From the NCBI GenBank assembly GCA_027625915.1, contig JANTQA010000021.1, positions 2,666,001 to 2,730,000 of the forward strand: a stretch of DNA of 64,000 nt, given 5' to 3'. The notes beneath the pieces were generated by a model, which was not told the origin of the DNA, ran no database searches, and saw nothing but the letters and a program-made list of their open reading frames with translations. The stretch is from Anaeramoeba flamelloides (Eukaryota; Metamonada; Anaeramoebidae). Position numbers and translations under genes: made by a program. Shown in pieces: positions 32,398 to 43,698 of the stretch. The number at the start of each line of letters is the position of its first letter. Positions within the stretch are counted from its first letter, which is position 1.

Positions 32398-34662
32398 TTG
32401 AAAAGAATGAAAATCTCTAAAAAATGATTCAAACGATGTTTATTTTTTTTTTTTGTTTGTAGATAGTGTTTAACTTTTTTTTGTCCCTTGGAACTTTGAT
32501 CAGACGATAATTTGAAATTTTATTTAATTTTGGAAATTTATTTTTAAGCAAGAATATACTTTTTTTTTGACATGGTTTTACAATTGAAATCCAAATTATT
32601 GTATGTTCTTATCAGGGTTTGGTGGTTGGTAAATCTTAGAAATTTTTCTTCAGTGAGAGCAAAAAAAAAGGAAAAAATGTCATATTTTTACAAAATATTT
32701 TCAGTCTACAATTAAAAAATGACAAAGAAGGTTGTCAAAAATCGACCTTTTCAAAAATTTTTCGATCTATATCGTTTTTTGTAAACATTGCACCTTATAT
32801 AAGATTTTAAATATTTTTTTTTTTTTTTTCACTGTGAGTTAAGCTGAATAGGTATAAAAAAAAAAGCATAGAGGGTCAAATAAGGGGAAAGGTGAAAATT
32901 TTGGATGATGTGTCATTTAATATGCTAAAAAAAAGAAGTTTAATGAATAATGATTAGGTAATTGTTTTGGTATTGTATTGGCTCTACTAAAATTTCCATA
33001 TCCTATAAAAGAAAGATAATTTTTTCTCAGTTGCACAATATTGTTTTTTTTAAATAAAAAATATGACTAATTATTAGACATATTAATTTGCAAAAGATCC
33101 TTTCGTGAAAAAATCTTAAAGACCTTCTAAAGACAATCTCTACTATATTTTTATTGATAAAAAAATTTTTTTTTTGAGAGAAACGCTTTAAACAAAAAAA
33201 AAAAAATATCAAAAAAGTACAAAAATAGATCAGTCTAATTGGGATAGATAATATATTTCCAAAAATAATTCAAATAGACACTCTCCTTTAAGCGATGGCT
33301 TGGGGACCTAATTCAAGGAAAAAGAAAAAGAACCAAAAAATGAAGTTAAAATCACAACTCTTTTCTCAGAATTAATCTGATTTAATGAGACGATTGAATA
33401 GTTCAACATAACTCAATGGTCTAAAAATATTGACAATAATATTCTTTAGTTTTAAAGTTGTTTATTGAATATATTTTTAAGGATAAAAAATGTGAGTATT
33501 TTTCTTTTTTCATTTTTTGTAAAATAATTTATATGAGTTCACATGTCTCAACTTTTCTTGTTCATTATTCATTTTACAAATGAAATAAAATGATTTTTTA
33601 ATTCAAATTAAAGAGTATTTTAAATATGTTGACTTCAAATTTGAATTAAATTGGATCAAATTATGTTGATGCTATTTAATTAATTTCAAATTTAAACCTT
33701 AAACTGTTAGTAACATAAGTTTTAAAACTTTTCACTCAACATTTTAATTATGAAAGAAAAAGTTTTTCAAATCTACCCTTATACCATCAAAAAAAGAAAA
33801 ATTATTAGTATCAAAATTTTTAAAATGGGTGACTCAAATATAGTGAAAGAAAAAAAGTTCTGTTCATAAATTAAAATTTTCCAATTTAAATACTATTTCT
33901 AATTAGATTTACTCAAAAAAAAATTATTAAAATCATTACTTTTCATTTTTTGGAAAAATAAAGAAGCTAAACCAATATTTTGTTTGTTATTACCGGATAA
34001 TATAACTTAAATTATCAATACAATTATTCAATAACCTTTTACCCTTCATTATTTTATTATAAGATTTTTTGAAAATTTTTGTCCAATATTCTTATCAAAA
34101 TAAATTTTCAAATTTTATTTAATTTTTTTTTTCTGATTTCACCAATTATATCTGTAATCTTAATTTAAACGTTTATTTGACATTAGCAGTATAATTTATT
34201 CAAATTTAATCAACTTTTTATTTTTAATAGGTATTTTTTTCTTTTGCTTCTTCTTTTTGTTTTAACTTTCCCTTTTCTTTTTTTTGTTCTTTTCCGATTT
34301 ATTAACAAAAAATAATAACTTCAAAAAAAAAATAATTATTATTCACAAAATTCTGATATAAAATGTTTTTTAATTCAATATGTAATTTTATCAAAAAAAA
34401 TACGGGTAAATACTTTTTTTTCAGTGCGTTTCAGTTATAAAAATAAATTTCAACAAGTACGATTAACATTTTTTAATATTTTTTATTCCTTTTTTGTTAA
34501 TGTTTCGAAAATATTTCTTATATTTATTTAGAAAAAATAAAAGAAAATTAAATATTAGTAAGATTTATGGTTTGGTTTTTCATGAATAAAAAAAGAATTA
34601 TTTTGTTTTTTTTCAATTTATTATTGTATTTTTTTATAATATTTCGATAGATAGTTTTTATG

Positions 34663-34892
34663 TAAGATAAATATCAATAATAGGGGTAGATTTTCATCCG
34701 AGAAAAAATTTGTTTAATTGTTTTTTTTTTTTTTTTGGAATAATAATGTATATTACTAAACTGTTTAGAGATAATAACCAATATAGATTAATAAATAAAA
34801 ATATAGTGTTATGATTTTACTTTTTGAAACGAAATGAAAAAAGAAAATAATAATAATAATAAAGTTTGCCCCTAATTTTGAAATTTGGTTTA
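34663..34892. mobile_element. family G MITE, copy 2
   Basis: About 230 bp, same order of blocks as 26696-26920: TAGGGGTAGATTTTCATC, AATAATGTATATTACTAAAC, GAGATAATAACCAATATAGA, TTTGCCCCTAATTTTGAAAT. The left end is more worn than the right. Confidence 0.65.
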
Positions 34893-35724
34893 TAGGAAAT
34901 GTCCATTATTTTTCAATAATTCAGAATTTGTTCTGTAAAGTATTTTAAAAAGAACATTATTCATCCATTTGAAGAGTTATTGAAAATTAAATTTTTTGAT
35001 CATTAAACTTTATTTAAAATAGAATATATTTCTATATTTAATACTTTTTAAATATTAGAAAATTATTTCAAATTAAATATTTTAAAACATTAAATTGTAT
35101 AAATTTACTTAATTATAATTTAAAAATTAGTCATTATTATATTTTCTGGTAAAAATTACAAAATAAAAACAGAAAAAAAAATAACCAAAAAATTTTAAGG
35201 GTAGTTTTATATTTGTTATATTTTTAATCAATAAATAGAAATAATCATATAATTCGGTAAAAATATCCAATATTATCAAAAAGTAGTAAATGATTGTTAT
35301 TCAAATAGTTTATCTTCATAAAAAAGAGAACAATATAATTTTCGGTTTTCGAGAATTATCTAATAGTATTTTCAGTACTTGATTTATTATGATTTCATCA
35401 CTTGTGAATTAATTAAGTTTATGAATAACATGATGATATAGTCAAATTAAAGTATTTATTTCTTCAAACTGTAAAAAAATAGTATTTGTTCATCTTAACA
35501 TTTATTTTTTATTTTATTACTACAATTGATCCACACATATAAACTTGATTTCTCAATCGTTAGATAGTTTTTTTTTTTTGTTTTTTTGAGAAAAATCAAT
35601 CTTTAAACGTAAGTATGATGTTATCTTCGTTAACAGGTCAGATATAAAAAATTTGATTAAGGAATGGTACTTTGAATGGTTTTCATCTAATTCAAATTAA
35701 GAAATAACTATATCTAGTGATAAA

Positions 35725-36275
35725 ATAAACTCTTATTCACTCAAAGAGGCCTAGTCAAAAATGAAAAATTCGTTTGTTATTAAGAATAAACCAAACTGGG
35801 ATTGTTTAGAAATAACAGAAATAATTAAATTCGGTTTAGAGTTCATAATATTAAACGAAAAGCCTGAACAAAACATAAATTTCAAAAACAATAAAAATGA
35901 TTCATAAAATTTGAGTTCCTTTTCATTGGAACATGTACAAACTTTCGTAATTACTTTAGAAAATTAAAATCGATGAAAATATGATTTTTTATTTGTAAAT
36001 GTATGAATTTTAAAAGAAAATACAGATCCTCACTTTTCTTAATGTTAATTTAGAATTTCAAAGGATTTTTTTTTATTTTTCAAATTTATTTTTTTTAAAC
36101 AAAAAATACAAGAAAAAGGGAAAAAGAAGAAAAGATAAAAATGAAAAAAATTGCTAAATGAGAAAAAAAGATTTTGATCTACAACTTGAAAATTTTTATT
36201 TTGTAGGTACTTATGCATTAAAATCATGGAATATGTTCTCTTTCTTTAATAAAACTGGTCCCCTTTGACTGAAAA
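35725..36275 (+). repeat. family C dispersed repeat, copy 3
   Basis: The fullest copy: AAACTCTTATTCACTCAAAG at the left, AAATTCGGTTTAGAGTT inside, GTTCCTTTTCATTGGAACAT, and CCCCTTTGACTGAAAAAGAG at the right. Same orientation as the other copies; no coding frame seen. Confidence 0.6.
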
Positions 36276-36936
36276 AGAGTTTATATTCAAAAAAAAATAA
36301 TAATAAAACTGGATTTTAAAAAGGTAAGGAAACAGTTATTCTGTAATTAAATCTGATAAAATATGTTCATAATACCAGTACTTATCAATTTTTTTATATT
36401 TGGCCTTTTAACGAAGATAACAGTTAATCTTATTTCTAAAAATTGTTTTTTCTCAAAAAAACATCAAAAAATAGAAGCATCGGGTTTGCATTTGTGTAAT
36501 TGCCTTTTCAATTATAAAATCAAAGATTTTTCTACAAAACTTCGAAAATAGTCTTTTATTTTTTTAAAATAAAAAAAATTAAAACCAAAAGAAACAAAAA
36601 AAAATGGATATTTTTGAAAAGTAATTACAATTTTCTAAATATTGTTATTATTATGAACAATTTATTATTATTTTTTTTTATTTGGTAAATTTATAATTTG
36701 AATTCGGATATATTTTTTCAGAAATATTGACTTTTATTTCAATGGAATTTATACATTATTTTATTTATAGAATGGATATTTTTTTTGTTATAATGAATGT
36801 TAATATAAAGATGAAATGTGATTAGAAAGAAAAATGAAAAGAAAAGCATAGATTTAGCTAAACATTGCATGTTTATATTTCTCTAATGATAAGAAAAAAA
36901 AAGAATTCAAATATCCTTTGAATAACAACCAAAATA

Positions 36937-39900
36937 TTAAAATAAAATTCCGTTTTCTCTTATATGGTACCGGAAACTCTTTAAATTCTGAGAAAACCTA
37001 TTTTGATTTTGATTTGAAAGATTTGGTGCGACATCTTCTAATAACTGTGAAAACCTGTTTTCCAAACCTTGGTGATATTTTGCAAGAGATGAGTCCACAA
37101 GATATTTTTTAAAATTGATTAAAAGTTGGTTGTTTATCAAAGTTAACCCCAATAAAATACCTGAAATAGCGCGAATTTCTATATTATATTCATAAAAAAC
37201 CAAATTAAATAACTGATTAGATATGCGTTGGAAGTTGTCAATATTGTTTAAAAAATGTTGGTGTAAGGTATTAGCTAACAATATTTTATTTTCATTTTTT
37301 AAAAAACGGTTATCGTAGTTTTCAAGATAAAACACAATAAGTCTTGTAATGATATTACATGCTTTATAATAAATTTTAGTATTATTGGATTTTATGGATA
37401 GGGAAATATGATTGATTAGTTTTTGGAAGTTTTCTTGGTTTTCTAGGATTATTTTAGAGGGTATGCGTTTTGAAAGGACTTCAAAGAAACAAAAATAAGC
37501 TTTTGCCAATTTAGGGTAAATTAAAATGGTATCATTTGGGTAATAATTAGATAATTTGAAACATATCGATAATGTTTTTTCAAAAAAGTTATCATTAAAT
37601 GCTTGGTAAACACCAAAATTTATTTGCTTGCAAGAAATAATTGTTGATAATAACTTATAACACAATGTGATTGTTTTTGTTTTTTCGGTAATTTGTTCCT
37701 GTATTAGATAGGGGCCAATATTGATTATAGTTTCAGATATATATTCATAAAGAATATTACAAGCAAATTTGAACAAAATATAAAGATTTGGTGAAGAAAT
37801 CGGGAATGTTTCCAAAGTTGATGACTTAACATGCTTCTTCTTTTTGCCATTTATTGAACATAACTGGATCAATAAATTTAAATAACTTTCACTAATTGTT
37901 GGTATTTGGTAAGTGATTGAAAAAATTTGATTTAATATTTCAAGTTTTTTTGGATATATCCAATTAAAAAAATGTGAAAAATAGTGAATGTTATTGCATC
38001 CAGAAATGATTCCTCGTAAATCTTTAATTAATCCCAAATATTGAATTGTTTTTTCAGATCTATTTGAAAATATTGCTAATATATCATAATCATTGTTATT
38101 ATTATTATTATTTCTGTTATTATTGTTATTATTGATTTGATTGATATTGGTTTTGTTGGTCCTATTATTGTTGTTTTTTGATGTTTGTAATATTTTATCA
38201 AAGCTAAGAAATGTTTTTTCAAATGGTTGAATAAAAATTTCAAAATTTTCCCAAAAAATGGTTTGTTTCCTTTCATTAAAAATTAATTTTGATAAGGTAT
38301 GATAAAAAATGGTTCTAAAATTCTTATACATGGAATCTGAAGAATCAATATAAATGTCCAAAAAGGGGAAAATATCCGAATTGTGGTTTTTAATTAAATC
38401 CTGGATTTCTTTTAAATCCGGGATGTTTATTATTCTTTTAAAACTGTTAAATAATAAATTTAAGATTTTTAATGATCTTGAAATAATTTTTTCAGATAAA
38501 TCTTCAGTTTTGAAATTTGAAATTAATTTATTAAAAATAAATAAAAACACATCAGTATGATTTTCAAATTCTGGCATATCTTTTTCAAAAATATTTGACA
38601 AATTTGTTAATACATTAGTTTTGGGAGTAATGTAAATCTTTAAAAATTCTTTTAAGAAATATAGGATTGAAAATTCCAAAATCTCAATTCTATTAGGAAA
38701 GGAATTTGTTAAAATCATTTCTTCATTCCATTTAATGAATTCAATTGATCTTAATATTAAAAAGATATCAATTTTTTGATTGGGTATTATCATATCTATA
38801 TTAAAATTTTGTTTATTGTTATTATTATCGTTAATCATATTATTATTGTTGTTGTTGTCTAGTTGTATTTGTGTATTAAATAAACCAAAAAAATCATTAG
38901 ATTCTTGTCGAATTTCAAATTGTGAGATTAGTTGGGCAAATATTATTAATAATAAGGAAATTTCTCTCAAGATCATTTCATTCCATGAATTACTATAGCA
39001 TTGTTGAAATATGATATCATAATTATCCCTAATAAATTGAAAGGTTAAATGGTAATCAATTCTAGTTAAATCCCTTAACGCTTTTAATTCGATGAAAAAA
39101 ATTGACTCTTCTTCAAAAGTATTAGACAGATCTTCAATTTCAATTTTTGCTACTTCTTGGAATTTATAAGTAATTAATGTTTGAGATATTTTTGACATTA
39201 TTTCTCGAATGTAAGTGATTGAATTATCATGTTCCTTGTGGGTTTTAGTATTTGGAGATATTCTAAATAATTCCAACTGGAAAGTTGCCTTGATCCAGAA
39301 TGTTCCTAAATAATATAACGCGCTTTTTGTTTCGGTGATAGTTGACCATTTAGTGGTTAAAGAAAATAAATAGGACAGCCAAATTTGTAACATTTCCGTT
39401 TTTTCCAAATCATTCAAATCGTAGTGTAATAATATTTTATCATTTAGCCTTGTAAATCCGTGAATTAAATCGGGATAAGTTGTAACTAACCCCAAGTTAT
39501 TTTCTAATATATAACAAATGCCTTCAATTAATTGATTTAGAAAATTTTGTCTTCCAGGTTTTTTCCCAAAGGCACTTCTCTTAGACGACGCTAATAGTTC
39601 CAGTATGTGGAAGATTTTTGCTCCTCGATCATTTGTTCTTTTCTTTTGATTATCATAGTTCTTATTATTATTTTCGTTTTGGTTTTCATTTTGGTTTTGG
39701 TTTTGGTTTGTGGTATTTGTTTTATCGAGCTTTTTATGGGTGTTTTTGTTTTGTAATTTGAATAATGAGGAATAGCATTTAAATAATAAGCCTAAATATT
39801 TAAAAGAGTTCTTCCACGAAATTGGTATTGAGACTTTAAAAGTGTAATTTCCGTCAATCTCTTCAGCCTTATTTAGACCCACCATGTCAAATGATAAAGC

Positions 39901-40578
39901 ACTGATTATTAAATCTAAAGAATTGTCAGTTGTTAACTCATGAGCTTTAGCATTATTATTTCTATTCTTATAATTTTGTTGTTGTTGGGAGTCTTCGGTA
40001 TACAGAGAGTTAAATGATAAAACCAGAATTTGTAATAATAATTTGCTAAATGATGCCAAGATTTGGCGGTGCCGATGCAAAAATTCCCTCTCCTTAATAA
40101 TGGCGCTAAATTCAATGGTAATTTGCTTTAAGATTTTTAAACCCAAGACATACTGTTCAGAACCTCCTTGAAAAAACGCAGGCACAAATTTTTTTAATAA
40201 CTTTTCATTTCCTTTTTGATCCTCCAACCAACTAATCTTCAAGAGTCTCCCATACAATGAACTTAAACCATTTAAAATTACATTTGTTAAATTGACACCT
40301 TCCTCAGATAAAAATTTGAACATCCAATCACGAAGATCTAATCTTTGCTTTTCTCCAATTTTATTCCAAGAATTTGTAATCTTTTGTTTTATGATCGTAA
40401 TGCTGAGGAGCTGTGCATAAGGAGAATTTGTGTTCTCTAAAATTTCAACGAGATCCCCCACGTTCTCCAAATTTATGATTATGTGATTAATTTCATCTTC
40501 AATTGTTATTCTTGTTTCTTGATCGGTGTTTGTATAAAACCCATAGGCTAATTCTTCAAATTCTTCCAGGTTGTTCAT
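36937..40578 (-). CDS. XPO7: exportin-7 (RanBP16-type nuclear export receptor)
   Basis: Single exon, 1213 aa against about 1,090 in animals, ATG at 40578 in ACAAAATG. The N-terminus (residues about 5-95) matches the Ran-binding importin-beta N-domain of exportin-7: LEELAYGFYTNTDQETR, SPYAQLLSITIIKQKITNSW and QRLDLRDW. Later family blocks: GLSSLYGRLLKISWL, IISALSFDMVGL, IPISWKNSFKYLG, LIKDLRGIISGC, FFNWIYPKKLEIL, INFGVYQAF, YPKLAKAYFCFFEVLSKR, and near the end RFSQNLKSFRYHIRENG. Exportin-7 carries cargo out of the nucleus with Ran-GTP. Extra length comes from N/Q-rich inserts coded by simple repeats at about 39625-39730, 38800-38870 and 38085-38175, likely loops between HEAT helices. No intron, unlike the RhoGAP and tubulin genes. 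Confidence 0.93.
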   Translation of the reverse strand: MNNLEEFEELAYGFYTNTDQETRITIEDEINHIIINLENVGDLVEILENTNSPYAQLLSITIIKQKITNSWNKIGEKQRLDLRDWMFKFLSEEGVNLTNVILNGLSSLYGRLLKISWLEDQKGNEKLLKKFVPAFFQGGSEQYVLGLKILKQITIEFSAIIKEREFLHRHRQILASFSKLLLQILVLSFNSLYTEDSQQQQNYKNRNNNAKAHELTTDNSLDLIISALSFDMVGLNKAEEIDGNYTFKVSIPISWKNSFKYLGLLFKCYSSLFKLQNKNTHKKLDKTNTTNQNQNQNENQNENNNKNYDNQKKRTNDRGAKIFHILELLASSKRSAFGKKPGRQNFLNQLIEGICYILENNLGLVTTYPDLIHGFTRLNDKILLHYDLNDLEKTEMLQIWLSYLFSLTTKWSTITETKSALYYLGTFWIKATFQLELFRISPNTKTHKEHDNSITYIREIMSKISQTLITYKFQEVAKIEIEDLSNTFEEESIFFIELKALRDLTRIDYHLTFQFIRDNYDIIFQQCYSNSWNEMILREISLLLIIFAQLISQFEIRQESNDFFGLFNTQIQLDNNNNNNMINDNNNNKQNFNIDMIIPNQKIDIFLILRSIEFIKWNEEMILTNSFPNRIEILEFSILYFLKEFLKIYITPKTNVLTNLSNIFEKDMPEFENHTDVFLFIFNKLISNFKTEDLSEKIISRSLKILNLLFNSFKRIINIPDLKEIQDLIKNHNSDIFPFLDIYIDSSDSMYKNFRTIFYHTLSKLIFNERKQTIFWENFEIFIQPFEKTFLSFDKILQTSKNNNNRTNKTNINQINNNNNNRNNNNNNNDYDILAIFSNRSEKTIQYLGLIKDLRGIISGCNNIHYFSHFFNWIYPKKLEILNQIFSITYQIPTISESYLNLLIQLCSINGKKKKHVKSSTLETFPISSPNLYILFKFACNILYEYISETIINIGPYLIQEQITEKTKTITLCYKLLSTIISCKQINFGVYQAFNDNFFEKTLSICFKLSNYYPNDTILIYPKLAKAYFCFFEVLSKRIPSKIILENQENFQKLINHISLSIKSNNTKIYYKACNIITRLIVFYLENYDNRFLKNENKILLANTLHQHFLNNIDNFQRISNQLFNLVFYEYNIEIRAISGILLGLTLINNQLLINFKKYLVDSSLAKYHQGLENRFSQLLEDVAPNLSNQNQNRFSQNLKSFRYHIRENGILF

Positions 40579-43500
40579 TTTGTTCTGAAATTGGCGAGTT
40601 TCACGTTTTTTGTTGTTTTAAAGACAACAGTTCTCAACTAGCCAAAGACAAATTAGTCAAAAGTGTTTTAGAGAAAATAGGATTACTCCTTTAATTAATT
40701 TTGGGTTGAAAAACTCTTTATGAAAAAATTCAGTTAAAGTATAAAAAATGATTTTTTCTATTTAAGGACACAACAAGAATAACATAAAAAATTGTAGTCA
40801 CTTTTTTTACTTAACAGTACTTTGTTATTATGAAATTGTCCCAAATTTTGAAAGGAATTAGAAGATCACAATTCAATACTTTTCAATTTTAAAGTTTTTA
40901 CAATGTCAAACTTGTATGAACATGTAATTTAAACAACTTTCCACTTTGCAGTTTTCATCAAAATGAGTTTCAGGTTATTTAAAGTCAACAAATATTTTTC
41001 TTTTTGAGATAATTTTTTAAAAATTTCAATTAAATCCAAAAGGTTATCTCTTATGAATTATTTTTTTTTACCCTTTTTTGATGTATCAAAGTTTCTAGGA
41101 TTTGAAATTTGAAAAAATATTTAAGAATATCAGTAACTGAAATCTTGCAGACTGGCAGTCTGAAAGTTTGAAAAACTCTTGTAAGTATTTGTATGGAATG
41201 TACTATTCTTGTGGTGGACATGACAAGAATAACATAAAAAAGTGTAGTCACTTTTTTGACTTCACAGTACTTTGTTATTATGAAATTGTTCCAAATTTTG
41301 AAGGAATTAGAAGATTACAATTCAATAACTTTCAATTTAAAAGTTTTTACAATGTCAAACTTGTATGAACATGTAATTTAAACAACTTTCCACTTTGCAG
41401 TTTGTATAAAAATGAGTTTCAGGTTAGTGATTGTCAACAAATATTTTTCTTCAAGAGAATTTTTTAAAAATTTCAATAAATTCAAAAATTTTCTCTTTTG
41501 TTAATTATTTATTGTATCACTTTTTTTTGACTGATAAAAGTTTGTATCAAGTTTTTGAAATCTGAAGAACTATTCAAGAATATCAGAGACTAAAATAATG
41601 CATAGTGTTAGTCCGGAATTCCCAAAAAGTCTTGAAAGTGTTTCTATAGTTTGTGCTATTTTTGTAGGAGATTACATTACTTGAAATGGCAAAAACAGAT
41701 TTTTTATATATTCTTGTAATTACCAACCCATCTATATATTAAAAAACATTGATGTTCCAAAGAGCCAAAAAAAATATCTGGTTATTTAAATTAGATCATA
41801 AATCAATCTAAAAATATCAAAAAATTATTTTAGTATCATAAAATATTTCAGTTTTTTTAAGTTTAAATCTCTGTTCCAAATAAAAAAGAATTTTCTTATT
41901 CGATTTTTTTGAGTATTTTAATAAAAAAAAATTTCTTACAATCTAAGATAAAGTTTCAAAGAAGTAATATAAATGTTGCTCAAAAAATCTCTTTACTAAT
42001 CCAAAACAAAAAAAAAAATTATAAAACCGACAAAAGAAGTTGTTTTCTATTTATTTTAAAATATCAAAAAAAAATGATTACAAACATCATAGGTAGTGTT
42101 TCAGATTGGGAAAGTATACACAAAAAGATTTGAACCTACTTTCCGAGACTAATTTAATCAAAAATTATTAAATGTTTGAATGTTATATAATTTATAGTAT
42201 TTATAACTTCAATTATTTGTAAGTGTTTTTTGTTTCTGTTTCAATTTCTGGTTTATTTTTTCAAGTCTAAAAACCAGTTGATGTTTTCTGGTTTTTTTTT
42301 TTTTTTTTTCTATATAATAGATAATGCTATTTGAAGTTATTATTTTAACCGATAATTCCTTTTGATGATTTTGTAGAAAAGATTGTTATTATGTGGATTT
42401 TTTTTTCTTGATAGTTTCACAGTCACATCATGAAATTTTTTTTTCAAAAAAAAATAAAACATTTGTTAATTTTACACTTTTTAATAATTTTAGAAAAGAA
42501 ATTTCATTTGAAAAGTTTAAGAAATATTTCATAATAATTAACTACAGTAAGAAAAAAAAATTCATTAAATATATAAAACCAAGAAATTTTCATCAATATT
42601 TGGTTTAAATGTGATAAAAATTCATAAAATATTGATAAACAAATTGTATTATATTTTACATATATACCATTTTTATAAATGGAGTAAATTATATTTGTTG
42701 TAAATTATTTTTTTGAATTCAAAAGTCTATATCAATATGTAGTTGTATCTCTTTAATTTGATTTCTTAAACTCTTTGAGTAAAATTTCTTCACAAAAAAA
42801 ATAATTTAAATTGAGTTCTACATTAGTTTTATCAAATTGATACTTATTTAAATTAAAAAAGGATTTGCCTGATAAAAAAAAAAAGCTTTTAAAAAACAGA
42901 TAATTTTGGCCTTATGATATAAAAATACATCTAGATAAAGGAGTGGGTTGTTTCTTAATTTTTTTTTGGGAACACCACTGATTTAGAATTGACCACCTAT
43001 TTGAAAATAGTCATTTGACAATAAAAGAAAAAACATTTTTTTCTGATCTTCCAGGATTCAATATTTTTTTTATTTTTATTGTATTTATAAACTAAGATTA
43101 AAAGTTCAATGTTATTTGTTCATACGTATTTTCTTATAAATTACTAAAAGTGGGATTTAATACAAAACAAAAATTTTTGAAAAATTAAACTTTTTCTGTT
43201 TTTGATCCAAAAATCCTAACAAAAAAAGGAAAAGAACTTTTTGACTAAAAATTTCATTGTGAAAAAATAAATTCTTTTTAAACAATGAGAATTCATTTCC
43301 ACAAAGTTGATAAACGGGCTTGTTTATTTCTTAAACTGTTGTTGACATAAGTCTCGATTATCTTTTGAAAAAAAAAAACAAATCAGAATTACTAATAGTG
43401 TAACGGATTTTTCTTGAATATAATGAAAACAATTTGTTTAAAAATTGATTTGGTTGGCATTTGTAAAACTGAAATTTGGTTATTCTTTTTTGATTTGAGT

Positions 43501-43698
43501 AATTTTGTTCTCAAAAAATAGCACAAAATAATGAATTAACCAAAAAGTAACAGGTAGTTTCTATAAATAATTTTAATTCTCTTTTATTCAAATTCAACTG
43601 AAAAAAAGGGTTTTTTTTGTTCCAAAATTTTCACTTTTATTCATCCATTCCCTTTTTTAATTTTTTAATTTATTTTTTGCTTTTTTTTGTTTGAAAAA
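40579..43698. other. intergenic region between divergent XPO7 and CH genes
   Basis: The first part is the tandem family H repeat (40766-41690). From 41700 to 43690 the sequence is A+T-rich with only short open frames (41909-42133, 42393-42608) that have no recognisable family or codon character. The two flanking genes start from either side, so both promoters lie here. Confidence 0.6.
40766..41690. repeat. family H tandem repeat, two units of about 450 bp
   Basis: Unit 1 (40766-41215) and unit 2 (41216-41690) share CAAGAATAACATAAAAAA, TGACTTCACAGTACTTTGTT and its unit-1 form, ATGTCAAACTTGTATGAACA and TTTCCACTTTGCAGTTT. The period is 450 by position of CAAGAATAAC. The second unit's end is more diverged. 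Inverted, weaker copies lie at 54240-55010. The array begins about 190 bp upstream of the exportin-7 start. Confidence 0.75.

Larger units (their letters stand above)
32398..36936. other. intergenic region between TPR and exportin-7 genes
   Basis: Contains a G element (34663-34892) and a C element (35725-36275). A short more balanced patch near 33285-33420 has no sustained reading frame. Otherwise A+T-rich with no recognisable gene or RNA. Confidence 0.6.

Noticed and set aside
33285-33420. Less A+T-rich patch reading FKRWLGDLIQGKRKRTKK in one frame
   Set aside because: Too short, soon interrupted, no start and no family.
41909-42608. Two 71-74-codon frames between XPO7 and the CH gene
   Set aside because: K/I/F-rich composition typical of chance frames in this DNA, poor codon character, no conserved motif.
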